A program made the position numbers and the translations under genes. From Podospora bellae-mahoneyi (lineage: Eukaryota; Ascomycota; Sordariomycetes; Sordariales; Podosporaceae): 64,000 nt of DNA. The number at the start of each line of letters is the position of its first letter. Position 1 is the first letter of the stretch. The DNA is taken from NCBI RefSeq assembly GCF_035222275.1, contig NC_085881.1, forward strand, positions 2,356,001-2,420,000, in the 5' to 3' direction. Positions 22,291-31,630 of the stretch are shown here, in pieces. Below the pieces are notes generated by a model. It worked only from the letters and a program-made list of their open reading frames with translations. It searched no databases and was not told the origin of the DNA.

Positions 22291-22817
22291 TCATGGCGAA
22301 CCACCCGCTCCGCCGGGCCCTTCTCCTCCTGGAATCAACTGTCATTTTTCTCTCATCAGCACCTGCCGGGATGGTAATCATATCAGGGGGACAAACCATG
22401 CAGATGTTGTTGCCGTTGAGGAGGATCTTCTTGAGTTGGGTGTTGTTGCCAGAGTAGTCGAATTCTGTCACGTCTTCGAGGACCATGTCTGTCTTTTATC
22501 AGAATCCGCTTCCTGTATGGAACGGGAAGGAGGATGGAAAGGTGGGTTTACGTACTGACGTAATCATCAAAGCCGACGAGGGTGCCGGAGAATTCTAAGT
22601 CTTGTTAGTTATGTGAGTTGGTAGGGTGTGGGAGGTGGTGGTAAGGGGGAGAGAGAGAGAGGTACCCTTGTCGCCTTTCATGATGACCCAGATGCGGGAG
22701 CCGACGCACTTGTCGATGAGTTCTGCCTCACAACAACCAACATTAGCAAGTGTTTTTGGGATTGGTGGGAGGAAAGGGGGGGAAGGTAACACCGAGGGGG
22801 AGGAGTTGGGAGGCCAT
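22291..22817 (-). CDS. lsm5: U6 snRNA-associated Sm-like protein LSM5
   Basis: An 86-aa subunit of the Lsm2-8 ring (nucleus, U6 snRNA) and Lsm1-7 ring (cytoplasm, mRNA decay). Five exons: 22817-22793, 22722-22666, 22594-22556, 22488-22397 and 22338-22291. The introns are 70, 71, 67 and 58 nt. The joined protein begins MASQLLPLELIDKC and continues with FSGTLVGFDDYVNMVLEDV (Sm1 motif), KKILLNGNNICMLIPGGEGP (Sm2) and ends GGAGGSP. It matches human LSM5 almost position by position. The first exon is only 25 nt with donor GTGTTA, so the start rests on the LLPLEL match. Reading through the last donor would give an odd tail CPPDMITIP instead of the conserved LIPGG. Confidence 0.93.
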
Positions 22818-23259
22818 TTCTTGTTTCTGTATCTTGGTCTCGTTTGATGTTTGCTGGTTCAATGTGAGTGGGTTGGACATGAGTTTGAGTCGAAGCAATA
22901 AGCAGTTGTGTGAGGTGGGCGAGCTTGAGCTGTAGTTGCTGTCTTGGCAACATCGTAATTACCGTATTTCGGTTACAGTATGCAAGTCCCGTGATATCGC
23001 GTAAAGCACTCACCCTCGTGCTTCGGTAGTTGCATATTGTTCGATCCATCCTTCTCCAAACTGAACAACCTACCCCAAATTCAACCCCAACCCGCCCAAA
23101 CTTCGGCTCCCGGCGAGCATTTCTCCAATCGCTACCTTTTGGGAAGAACTGCCCCTCCTTTTTAACTCTTTACCTGTATGGATAGCGCGTTTGTCGTGCT
23201 GCAGTGTTGCCTAGATTGCGGACCATGGCACTGGCGCACATGACGCGACTTCTCTTATC
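22818..23259. other. Divergent promoter of LSM5 and the exonuclease gene
   Basis: 442 bases between two start codons, on opposite strands. An ATG in another minus frame (23036, MQLPKHE) is followed by a donor-like GTGAGT and could be an alternative first exon, but it lacks the conserved LLPLEL segment. No TATA box is obvious. Confidence 0.45.
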
Positions 23260-25133
23260 ATGTTTTCTTCGATCAAGTCCTCCTCGTCTAACGCTGTGAG
23301 ACGTTTGGTTGGGAATAGGTTTTTGTAAGTCTTTTGATCGCTGGGTCAAGGATTTTGGGCCTGACTCAGGTTGCAGCTATACCACTGTGAGATGTGCTGC
23401 TGGAAGGGGCAGGATGGGTGGGAGAAACCAGCAAGTATGGGATTCTAGCAGGGGGGTTGTTTTTGCTGGGCAGAGCAGGGGGTTTACGACTTCTCTGATG
23501 AGACCAACTGAGGCTGGGGAGCGGACAACGGTGGAGAGCGAGACTTTTGAGAAGAGTGTTGAGGAGGGAGGGGAGGCTGCTGAGGAGAGGGTGGAGGTGA
23601 AGGTTGAAAAGGTCGAGACTGTCGGTGTTACGGGCGAGGAGGGACAGGAAAAGGCTGAAGATGGGGAGAAGAAGGTTGAAGGTGGGGAGAAGGAAGAAAA
23701 GCGCGAGGAAGAAGTCCTCACACCACCACACACACCCCTCGACTACAAGATCCCCGATGACATCTTCCTCGCAGCCAAGAAAGCCCCCGAGGGCTCACCT
23801 AAATCCTACTGGAGCTACCAAATGTACCGGGGGCCTCAAAATCTAAGGCCAAAGGTCCATTACTGCACCACCCAGACCGTCGCCGAGCGCGTCATCGAGA
23901 GATATTTCCTCAACGAGCCACTGCTAGGATTCGACCTTGAATGGATGGCAGACGCTCTGCCATGGCATGGGGCGAGAAAAAACGTCTCGCTTATACAAAT
24001 CGCGTCACCAACCCGGATTGCCCTTTTACATGTGGCCCTCTATCCTAAAAGTAAACCCCTCGCCACGCCTCTTTTGAAGAAGATATTGGAGGATCCAAAA
24101 ATCACCAAAGTCGGCGTTTGGGTCATGGGCGACGCCGGTAAAGTGCAAAGGTATCTCAAGATCACCCCGAGGGGACTGTTCGAACTGAGCCACTTGTACA
24201 AGCTGGTCAAATATTGCGAGAGCGGGGAGCACAGCCTCATCAACAAGAAGCTGGTCAGTCTTGGGAAGCAAGCCGAGGAGGTGTTAAAGCTGCCATTATA
24301 CAAGGAGCTTGATGTTCGAACAAGCAACTGGTTACAGTCGCTGCGGCTCGATCAAATCATATGTAAGCCCCCCCCCCCCCCCGCCTCCTTTTGCTCTACT
24401 TTTCCAAAACTAACACCTCCCGGCAGACTCAGCATCAGACGCCTACGCCGGCGTCCAAATCTACTCCATGCTTAACCACCAACGCCTCCAACTCTCCCCC
24501 TGCCCTCCCCTCCCCCACCCCGCCGAACTCAAACTCCCTATTGAACTCCCCGATCACACCGTCCTACCCCCCTCGACAGAAACGGATGAAATAGAAATGA
24601 CGCCCGCCGAAGCCGTATCCGATCCAAAACTCACCACCACCACCACCACCACCAAAAAGCCACGGGGATCCTCCACCTTCAAAAAGGAAAAGCACCCCCT
24701 CGTCCGCGAAGCCGACATGTGGCTAGCACAATACTTTGTCTCCCACCCCCAACCGGCAAACGCCACCAGCGCCACGGCCGTCATGCCCTCGCACCTGAGG
24801 GCGTATTACATCTGGCATCACAACCCAGAGCAGAGCATACAAGACATATGCGCCCTGCTCCGCGACCCGCCGCTGCAGGTGGCGACGGTGGAGAATTACA
24901 TCTTCAAGGCTATCAAGCGGGCTGGTGTGCAGTATGACAAGGCGAGGGTGATCGAGATGCTGGAAGCGAAAAGGCAGGCTGCGGCACCGGGGGCGAAGTT
25001 TTTCGAGTCCGAGTTTCTAAGCAAGTTGAAGGAGGAGGAGGCGGCGGCGATGGAGGAGACGGTGATGGAGGAGACGGTGATGGAGGAGACGGTGATGGAG
25101 GAGACGAGGAGGGAGGATAGTGTTGTTGTGTAA
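23260..25133 (+). CDS. DEDDy 3'-5' exonuclease, WRN-exonuclease-like
   Basis: A 585-aa RNase D/WRN-fold exonuclease. Three exons: 23260-23324, 23377-24362 and 24427-25133. Introns are 52 and 64 nt; the second contains a poly-C tract just after the donor. The N-terminus (MFSSIKSSSSNAVRRLVGNR) is Ser/Arg-rich without acidic residues, like a mitochondrial presequence. An acidic Glu-rich linker follows (about 85-155). The exonuclease domain has FDLEWM (DxE, Exo I), GVWVMGDAGKV (Exo II) and YSASDAYAGVQIY (Exo III, with the Y of the DEDDy type). A helical C-terminal region includes HLRAYYIWHH, and the tail carries METVME-type repeats. The exact role (mitochondrial DNA, nuclear DNA or RNA) is open. 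Confidence 0.88.
25047..25110 (+). repeat. Coding 15-bp tandem repeat
   Basis: About four copies of a 15-base unit (GATGGAGGAGACGGT) encode EETVM repeats at the extreme C-terminus of the exonuclease. Copies are nearly identical, so length variation between strains is likely. Confidence 0.85.
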
Positions 25134-25464
25134 AATGGGCTACACAATACAACAAAAGGTTGGCAGAGAAGGAAAAGCCTGTTTGGAAAAGAAAGTGTAA
25201 AACTGAGAAACAAGTCTATGATATGAATGGGGAAACAGAACGTTTCGCCTCGGGGGGCCCTAGAACATAGGCATAACATCACTATGGAGACACCATTGAC
25301 CTCGATCACGATAATAACAAATCACATCAAACCAGATGCAAAAACAACCCACAATTCAAACTTGGTATACATTTCAAATAATCAACCACCTACTATGGGT
25401 ATAACCTCCCTCTTACTATCTCTCTCTCTCCCCCCCCGCCCCATCACCTCCTTGCTCCCTCCCC
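25134..25464. other. Convergent 3' ends, CT-rich
   Basis: 331 bases between the exonuclease and YTM1 stop codons. The right part is a pyrimidine-rich stretch (CTCTCTCTC then C runs, about 25420-25440). No gene is seen. Confidence 0.45.
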
Positions 25465-26928
25465 CTACTCCCTAACCACATCCCTCCCCCGATTAACCTG
25501 CACCTTCTTATCCTCCCCCCCGCTCAAAATCCCCAACTCCCTATCCCACACAACCCCAAACACCTTCGCCCCCTCCCCAGCAACACTCTTCTTCTTCCCC
25601 TGCCTGCTCTCCCTCTCAAAAACATACACCGGCTCGCTCACATTACCCCCCACCCCCCCTTCGCTCTCCCCCCCACTAGCAGGCCTCACGCTCCTCAAGT
25701 CCCAAATCCTGCACGTCCCGTCGTGGCTCCCGCTCACAAGCGAGTATTCGTTTTCCGGATTGGCCGCCAAAGCGACAACCTTGTTCGTGTGCCCTCTCAG
25801 CGTCATCACGCTCGTCGTAGCAGCAGAGGCGCGGGGGTCGACGAGCGTGATGTGTCTTGCCGACGTGCCGACAGCAAGCAATGGTGCGCCGTTCGATCTT
25901 GGAATAGCGCACAACGACAGCAGAGAGTGAGAAAGGGTGAGGTTGGCAACGACAGAGCCAGTGGTCAAATCGAGCGTCTTGACCGTGTGGTCTTGCGAGA
26001 CGGAGTAGCCTACTGTGTGGTCTCTTGGGTCAAAGACGGCAGCTGTGGCGGGGGCGTTGTGGATTTGCATGAGGAAGAGAGGGCCACGCTGGGGGGTGGT
26101 GACAGAAGAGGCAACCTTCCTCCGCTTGGAAGTGTGCGCGTTAGGGAGGAGGGAGGCGTCGGCCTCAGGGGAGGAGGACTTGGAGGCGGACCAGAGAGCG
26201 ACGGAGCCGTCGGCGGATGCGGTGAGGATGCGCTTGGAGGGGCCGTGTACTTCGAGGGAGTCGACGCTGGCGCGATGGCCGTAGAGCTCGAGGGTGGGCT
26301 TGAGTTCTGCTTGGCCTGAGGCGCCCGGGTCGGTGTACTTCCACACACGGACTGATCTGTCCATGCCGGTCGAGGCGATCTGAGTGGAGGAGATGAACTT
26401 GGCGGCTTTGATGCTGGCGGAGTGACCGCCGTGGCTGGCCGAGGGGGCGGTAACGAGGACCTCACCCGAGGTATTCCATATTCTGAGGAGACCGTCGTAG
26501 CTGGCCGAGAGGATCCTTTCTTGGCCCCGGGAGAAGTTCTCGCCTGACCAGCGGCCGGCGGGGGAGGTGGCAGTGAGGGCATCAACAGATGAAACCCAAT
26601 CGTCATGCTCGAACGAGGCTTCGAATACGGGGGGTATTAAGGAGCGGACGTATTGGAGTGTGAGGTTCGTTTCGAGGGACAGGCCCTCGGAGTTGAGGTA
26701 GTCTTCGAGGCTGGACCGGAGGAAGCTGCCATTGACGAGGAAGTCGAAGGGGATGGAGCCTGAATCGAGCATCAGATCCGAGTTGAGAATACGAGAGAGG
26801 CCATAGCGGCGGATATCGGCGGGAACGAGGAGTTGTCTCTTCTCTTCTGGGAGCTGGAGATCGGCTTCGTTGGTGGTGAAGGTCACCTTGACCTGGGCGC
26901 CGGGCGCATCGTTCATTGGCTCGTCCAT
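25465..26928 (-). CDS. ytm1: Ribosome biogenesis WD40 protein YTM1 (WDR12)
   Basis: A 487-aa nucleolar protein that joins Nop7 and Erb1 in the PeBoW complex for 60S subunit maturation. The N-terminal NLE domain (about 10-95) reads [16 protein letters not shown], then [11 protein letters not shown] and [18 protein letters not shown], the MIDAS-like partner of Rea1. At least seven WD repeats follow, with [42 protein letters not shown] and [13 protein letters not shown] basic KRRKVASS patch lies in the middle. It is a single exon. The frame is open upstream to 27057, but the ATG at 26928 gives the family length and N-terminus. It is divergent from the Pol delta subunit gene. Confidence 0.95.
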   Translation of the reverse strand: MDEPMNDAPGAQVKVTFTTNEADLQLPEEKRQLLVPADIRRYGLSRILNSDLMLDSGSIPFDFLVNGSFLRSSLEDYLNSEGLSLETNLTLQYVRSLIPPVFEASFEHDDWVSSVDALTATSPAGRWSGENFSRGQERILSASYDGLLRIWNTSGEVLVTAPSASHGGHSASIKAAKFISSTQIASTGMDRSVRVWKYTDPGASGQAELKPTLELYGHRASVDSLEVHGPSKRILTASADGSVALWSASKSSSPEADASLLPNAHTSKRRKVASSVTTPQRGPLFLMQIHNAPATAAVFDPRDHTVGYSVSQDHTVKTLDLTTGSVVANLTLSHSLLSLCAIPRSNGAPLLAVGTSARHITLVDPRASAATTSVMTLRGHTNKVVALAANPENEYSLVSGSHDGTCRIWDLRSVRPASGGESEGGVGGNVSEPVYVFERESRQGKKKSVAGEGAKVFGVVWDRELGILSGGEDKKVQVNRGRDVVRE

Positions 26929-27346
26929 TGTGGTTATCTGAGGGTGTGGATGGTTGAAGAGGGAATCAATTGGACCTGCTCTAGAGGTATTGGAGAAGGT
27001 CGGGTCAAAGCAGAGGGCTAATAATGAAAGATGTCGAGTTATGGTCCTCTGGTGCAAAAATCAAGCTACTGTTGCAGGGATCGCATTCAGTCTCGGGATT
27101 TTTTTTTTTTTTTTGTCCCTGCAGCTCGAGTTCAGCGATTTGGAACCCCACGGCAGGCTTATCTTATCGCAAGCCTTATTTAGCGGGGCACCTTTTTGGG
27201 CCAGAACTCAATTAATTACAGGCCATCAGGACGCGTCTACCGCGTCTGCGCGTCTTGCTAAGTTGGGCTTTGAATCTCCAGTGCAGGTTCTCGGCGACCC
27301 AGAAACACCAGACAGTAACCTGGAAGTGCATCAGGAACAGCCCATC
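26929..27346. promoter_or_regulatory. Bidirectional promoter of YTM1 and Pol delta subunit, with T tract
   Basis: 418 bases between two divergent start codons. An uninterrupted run of about 17 T (27100-27116) lies near the middle; such poly(dA:dT) tracts commonly exclude nucleosomes in fungal promoters. A frame in phase with the plus-strand gene stays open through this region but has no good early ATG. Confidence 0.6.
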
Positions 27347-28966
27347 ATGGTGAAGCTCGAAGATATTGCCGGTCTCGGTCTGCTACAGGCACCACCAAAG
27401 TAGGAGCAAGTCTCTCATCAATTCCAATGAAAAACATCACTAACTGGTGCGCCCTAGAACCGACTCCAAAAACACCGACCTGGAGAGAGCCCCTTCCAAC
27501 TACAAGTCACTCAATACATTTGCGCTGCCCAAAGCCCGACAATATCAACAACAGTTTGCCGATATATATTTCCTACGCCTGACCAAGATCAAACCTGCTG
27601 TGGAACAGATCGCTCATGAAGCATGGGATGATGCAGTGCTGGGAGGTGAAACTGCAAAGAAGGTCGAGCGGGTTCTCGATGTGCGCCAGGGAGAGCTGTG
27701 CTGGGTGGCAGGGACGGTCTACATGGACATGCCCCTGAAGCCAAGTATTCTCGAGGACGTGTCCAAAGACGCAAGCCGCCCTCTGTCTCTGTGGGATTCA
27801 TGTTGACTTCAGGCTAACATGATACTCAGCGCTGGATTTCAGCCCCGACCTCTGTCGGCCACTACTACTCGGAAGATGGCAAGGACCAAGTCATGCTCGA
27901 AGACGACTCCGGTCGCATCAGACTCGTTGGCGAACCCCTCAAGAACTACTTCCTGGTGACTGGCTGCATCATCGCCGTCATGGGCACGGAGAATGCCAAC
28001 GGTGAATTCGAAGTGATTGATCTCAAGTTTGCCGACCTTCCACCACAACCACCACGGTGGGCCCTGTCCGACAAGAAACCCAAATCTGAAGATGTCTCCA
28101 TGGTTGATGTTGGTTCTCCCTCCAAAAAGATCGCCATCATATCAGGCCTTGAGTTCTCGGGATTTTCTACAGCCTACAGTGCCGAATTGAAAGTCCTGAG
28201 AGAATTCCTTGCTGCCCAAGCCCTCGACCCAGAGACACAATCCAACGAACAATCCAAGATCTCTCGCCTGATAATAGCAGGCAACTCCATCGCCGAAGCC
28301 AGTTCCTCAGACCCTCACTCCAACAACCCCAACACCAAAACACACGCCAAGAAATACGGCTACGACGCCTCCTCATACAATCCCGCCCCGTCGCAACTCC
28401 TCGACTCCTTCCTCAACGAGCTTCTCCCTAGCTTACCAATAACCCTGCTCCCTGGCGCCAACGACCCCGCCAACGTCTCTTATCCTCAACAACCAATCCA
28501 CTCTGCCATGTTCCCCGAGTCCAGGTATTATGGTCCAGCACCTACCCATCCTGATCAGGCAGGGTGGCTAGACGCAACAACCAACCCATTCGAATCAGAA
28601 ATTGAAGGCTGGCGCGTGCTGGGCACTTCTGGTCAGAACCTGGATGACATCTGCAAGTACATGGAGGACCCAGATCGCCTCGGCCTGATGGAGGCCATGT
28701 GCAGGTGGAGGTGTTCTGCCCCTACCGCCCCAGATACACTCTGGTCATATCCATTCCAGGATGACGAGCCATTCGTCATGAAGGAGTGCCCACACTTGTA
28801 CTTTGTGGGTTCGCAGCCAAAATTTGGCAGCAAGGTCATTGAGGGCCGGGACGGGCAGATGGTCAGGTTGATTTTGGTGCCAAAGTTTAGTGAGACGAAA
28901 GAGGTGGTCTTGGTTGATACCGAGACGTTGGACGTAAGTTTGGTCAGACTTTCGGCCGCATCGTGA
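27347..28966 (+). CDS. pol31: DNA polymerase delta small subunit (POL31/POLD2)
   Basis: A 500-aa B subunit of DNA polymerase delta. It scaffolds the catalytic and third subunits and also serves Pol zeta. Three exons: 27347-27399, 27458-27770 and 27830-28966. Family hallmarks are YKSLNTFALPKARQYQQQFADIYFLRL at the N-terminus, QVMLEDDSGRIRLVG (OB fold), IAIISGLEFSG, LPGANDPANVSYPQQP (calcineurin-like inactive phosphatase fold), RVLGTSGQNLDDI and CPHLYFVGSQPKF. Intron 1 (58 nt) is standard. Intron 2 (59 nt) has the donor GCAAGC, a GC-AG intron: using it gives LEDVSKDRWISAP, while reading through meets a stop after WDSC. The C-terminus (TLDVSLVRLSAAS) reads straight to a stop at 28966. Confidence 0.94.
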
Positions 28967-29488
28967 GACTAGAGGAAGATATTTTATATTAGCATTGTTA
29001 GCATAGCCGGAGGATGAGACTTGGGAATCTAAATATGGCAACCTCACCAGAATTTGAGGATGTTGATTCATCTTGTTCCTGGGGTCTAATCACGTCCCGT
29101 TCGTCCCAATCTCGTGACAAACACTCACGGGAAATACCAAGTTAAATCAAGGCAATTTTCATTGTTATTATCAATTCTTGCCATCCCCATCAACGTCGTG
29201 AGGTCTTGATATCCTCAAATCATGGTTGCCTAGCAATTGCCATGCCTTGACCATTCAGGGGGCCTGTTGAGCAACTGATAACCCACGAAGCAACCAAAGT
29301 GATGCATGAAGCTCCGTGAGCGAACGCCCTGTTTTCCCGAACCGGATGTCTCGTTTGATAAAATCAACGCCTCATGTCCCATTTTTATGCCTGATATTGT
29401 AGAAACAATGCGTCGAAACAAAACCTCAACACGTAGAGATGATAAGCCGAAGCCTAAAAATAATAAACTTATGCCCGTTAGCCCCCCT
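28967..29488. other. Convergent intergenic stretch
   Basis: 522 bases between the stop of the Pol delta subunit and that of the F-box-like gene. It is AT-richer than its surroundings. Short frames on both strands have no support. Confidence 0.45.
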
Positions 29489-29615
29489 TCAGATCCGGAA
29501 ACACTTCCACCCGCCCCCGACCTTGTCAATGCTGATGACCAAGCTCCTCAGCCTTCTGGAAAGGGGAATGTCCTTGATCTCAACCCAGTCCTCCTCCTCA
29601 TCCTCCTCCTCTACC

Positions 29616-29678
<63 letters not shown>

Positions 29679-31630
29679 CTGTCGGTCTCTTCATCGCCGT
29701 CCGTGTTGTCATCACTGTCCTCCTCTTCATCACTCTCCTCGTCACTATACTCCTCCTCCTCCTTCTTCTCCTCCTCCTCCTTCTCCTCCTCCTCCTCCTT
29801 CTCCTCCTCCTCCTCCTTCTCCTCCTCCTCCTCCTCCCTAACCTTCTTCCTCAACTCAACAACATCCTTCCGGGTCGGATCCAAATCATCATACCCATCC
29901 ACATCAAACTTTTTCTCCATCCTCTTCCTCTCCTCTTGTCTTAATCTCTCGGCCTCCTCCACCGTCTTCCACAACCCCCCCCTCATCCCCAACTTGACCA
30001 CATATTCAGGCATCTCACAAGCCTCCTCAATCAACCTCCTCAGCCTCCCCAAATTCTCCTCCGCCCTCCTCCCCCTCTCCACCCTCGCCTGTTTGATGAT
30101 CTCATCATTCTCCCACCCCTCCCCCACCACCCCCTCCCGTCTCAGCCTCTCCATCTCCCTCCCCACCCACCTAAGATCAATCCCCATCTCCAGTGCCCAC
30201 CGCCTGGGCCTGACCGCATCCTCCTCCTCCCCTTCCTCTTCCTCACCCTCGGTCTTATCCTCCTCCTCCCCGTCAATCAAATGACTGTTCACATTAACCC
30301 CCACCCTCAAAAAATCCACCTCCACCCCCCTCAACGCCCTCATAACCGGCGCGTTCCGTCCAAACAAACTCACCACACTCAGATGCCTCCCTTCCCCCTC
30401 CCTTTCATACAAAGGACTAAGCTTCAAAACCAACTCCCTCAACCTCACCCCCCTCAGTTTCTCGAGCGCACGCCTCAAAAGATTAGCATACTCCCCCCCC
30501 GTCCGGTTCCGCTCCATCTCAATCTCCACCTGTCTCACCAAGCCCCCGTAACGGGACCAGTCAATCCTGTTTCTCTGCCCGTCTCTTCTGCTTCTTGCCG
30601 CTCCACCTGTGCGGGCAGCGCTTGGGTCGCGGAGGAGATAGCTGAAGGTGTTCTCCCCGTAGAGGATTTGTATGCCCTGGGCAAAGCTTTGTTTGTTGAC
30701 TAGGAGGATTCCGATTTCGATTGAGAACTCCCGTTCAGGCTCCTTCCCCATCGCCAGTACGGCGCGTCGGGGGTTGGGAGGATTGCGAGTGCGGGTGCGG
30801 CGGGGGGGGGCGCGGATGACTTCTTGGAAGAGGTCTTTGACGGGGATGGGTTTGGGGGAGACGAGGAGGTGGCGGTAGATTTTGGTTAGGATTTCTAGGG
30901 GGAGGGTTTGGAGGTGCTTTGGTTTCTGCGGTTTGGGACTCGGGGAGGGAGAGGGTTCAACCACCGGAACAGGGGGACGAGGTTGGGGACGACGGGGATG
31001 GGAATATCGCTCCCCCAGCAGGGCATGAATCTCCCACCTCAAATCATCACCCGTATCTTCCTCTGGCTCGTTTCGACTCTGATACCGGGTGGTGGTGGTG
31101 CGCTGCCTTTTTGGGGCACGAGGGGGAGGGGGGGGGGAGGGGCTGGTGAGGTCGATGATTTCAGAGCCCCTGTTAACACCAACGCCGGGGGGGCGGGCAA
31201 CGATGGTATCACCATCAGCACCATCAACAAGGTCGATTCGCCGTTTGACAGCCATGCCGCTTCTCCTGACAGACCGAATCGACCGACTGGACCGCCGACC
31301 ACCACCACCACCGCCACCCTCTTCGTCATCGCTAATAACAATAACGGGCGGCGACGACGAGAACAACGACGAATGGTCATTCCTGGCCCCCATCTCCACA
31401 GTCCGCTGCTGCTCAAAGATCCATCTGGCAAACTCTATGCTCTGGAGATTCGGTGCAGCAGCGGAGTGACCAGGGGGGTTGTTTCTAAAGCTGCTGCTGC
31501 TGCTGGAGCCAACATTGCTGCCGCCCGTGATCCTAGCCCCAGCCCCGGAGGAGGAGGGGGGCATATTTCTCCCGCCCGGAGTGTTGTTGGTGCCTCCCTG
31601 CCTGTGGGAGGCGATAAATCGAAATGACAT
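29489..31630 (-). CDS. F-box-like protein with SUMO-interaction-like motifs and an acidic tail
   Basis: A 713-aa, single-exon gene starting at the ATG at 31630. Residues 1-240 are Ser/Gly/Pro-rich and carry two textbook SUMO-interaction-like motifs: VIVISDDEE (96-104) and EIIDLTSPS (157-165). Around 245-275, LQTLPLEILTKIYRHLLVSPKPI matches the first helices of an F-box or 2EXR fold. EIGILLVNKQSFAQGIQILYGENTF matches the companion segment common in fungal F-box/2EXR proteins. After a mixed helical region come a charged (E/K)-rich stretch (about 610-640) and a run of some 21 Asp (about 667-688). The end is ILISIDKV-like and short. F-box proteins usually tether substrates to SCF ubiquitin ligases; that role here is inference. 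Confidence 0.75.
29617..29679. repeat. (ATC)n microsatellite coding a poly-Asp run
   Basis: About 20 uninterrupted trinucleotides (CAT/ATC) lie inside the F-box-like gene and read as GAT codons on the minus strand. A neighbouring (CTC/CTT)n stretch at about 29750-29840 encodes the Glu/Lys-rich segment. Confidence 0.9.

Noticed and set aside
30908-31627. 239-codon plus-strand frame
   Set aside because: Antisense to the N-terminal half of the F-box-like gene, which has motifs and a proper start.
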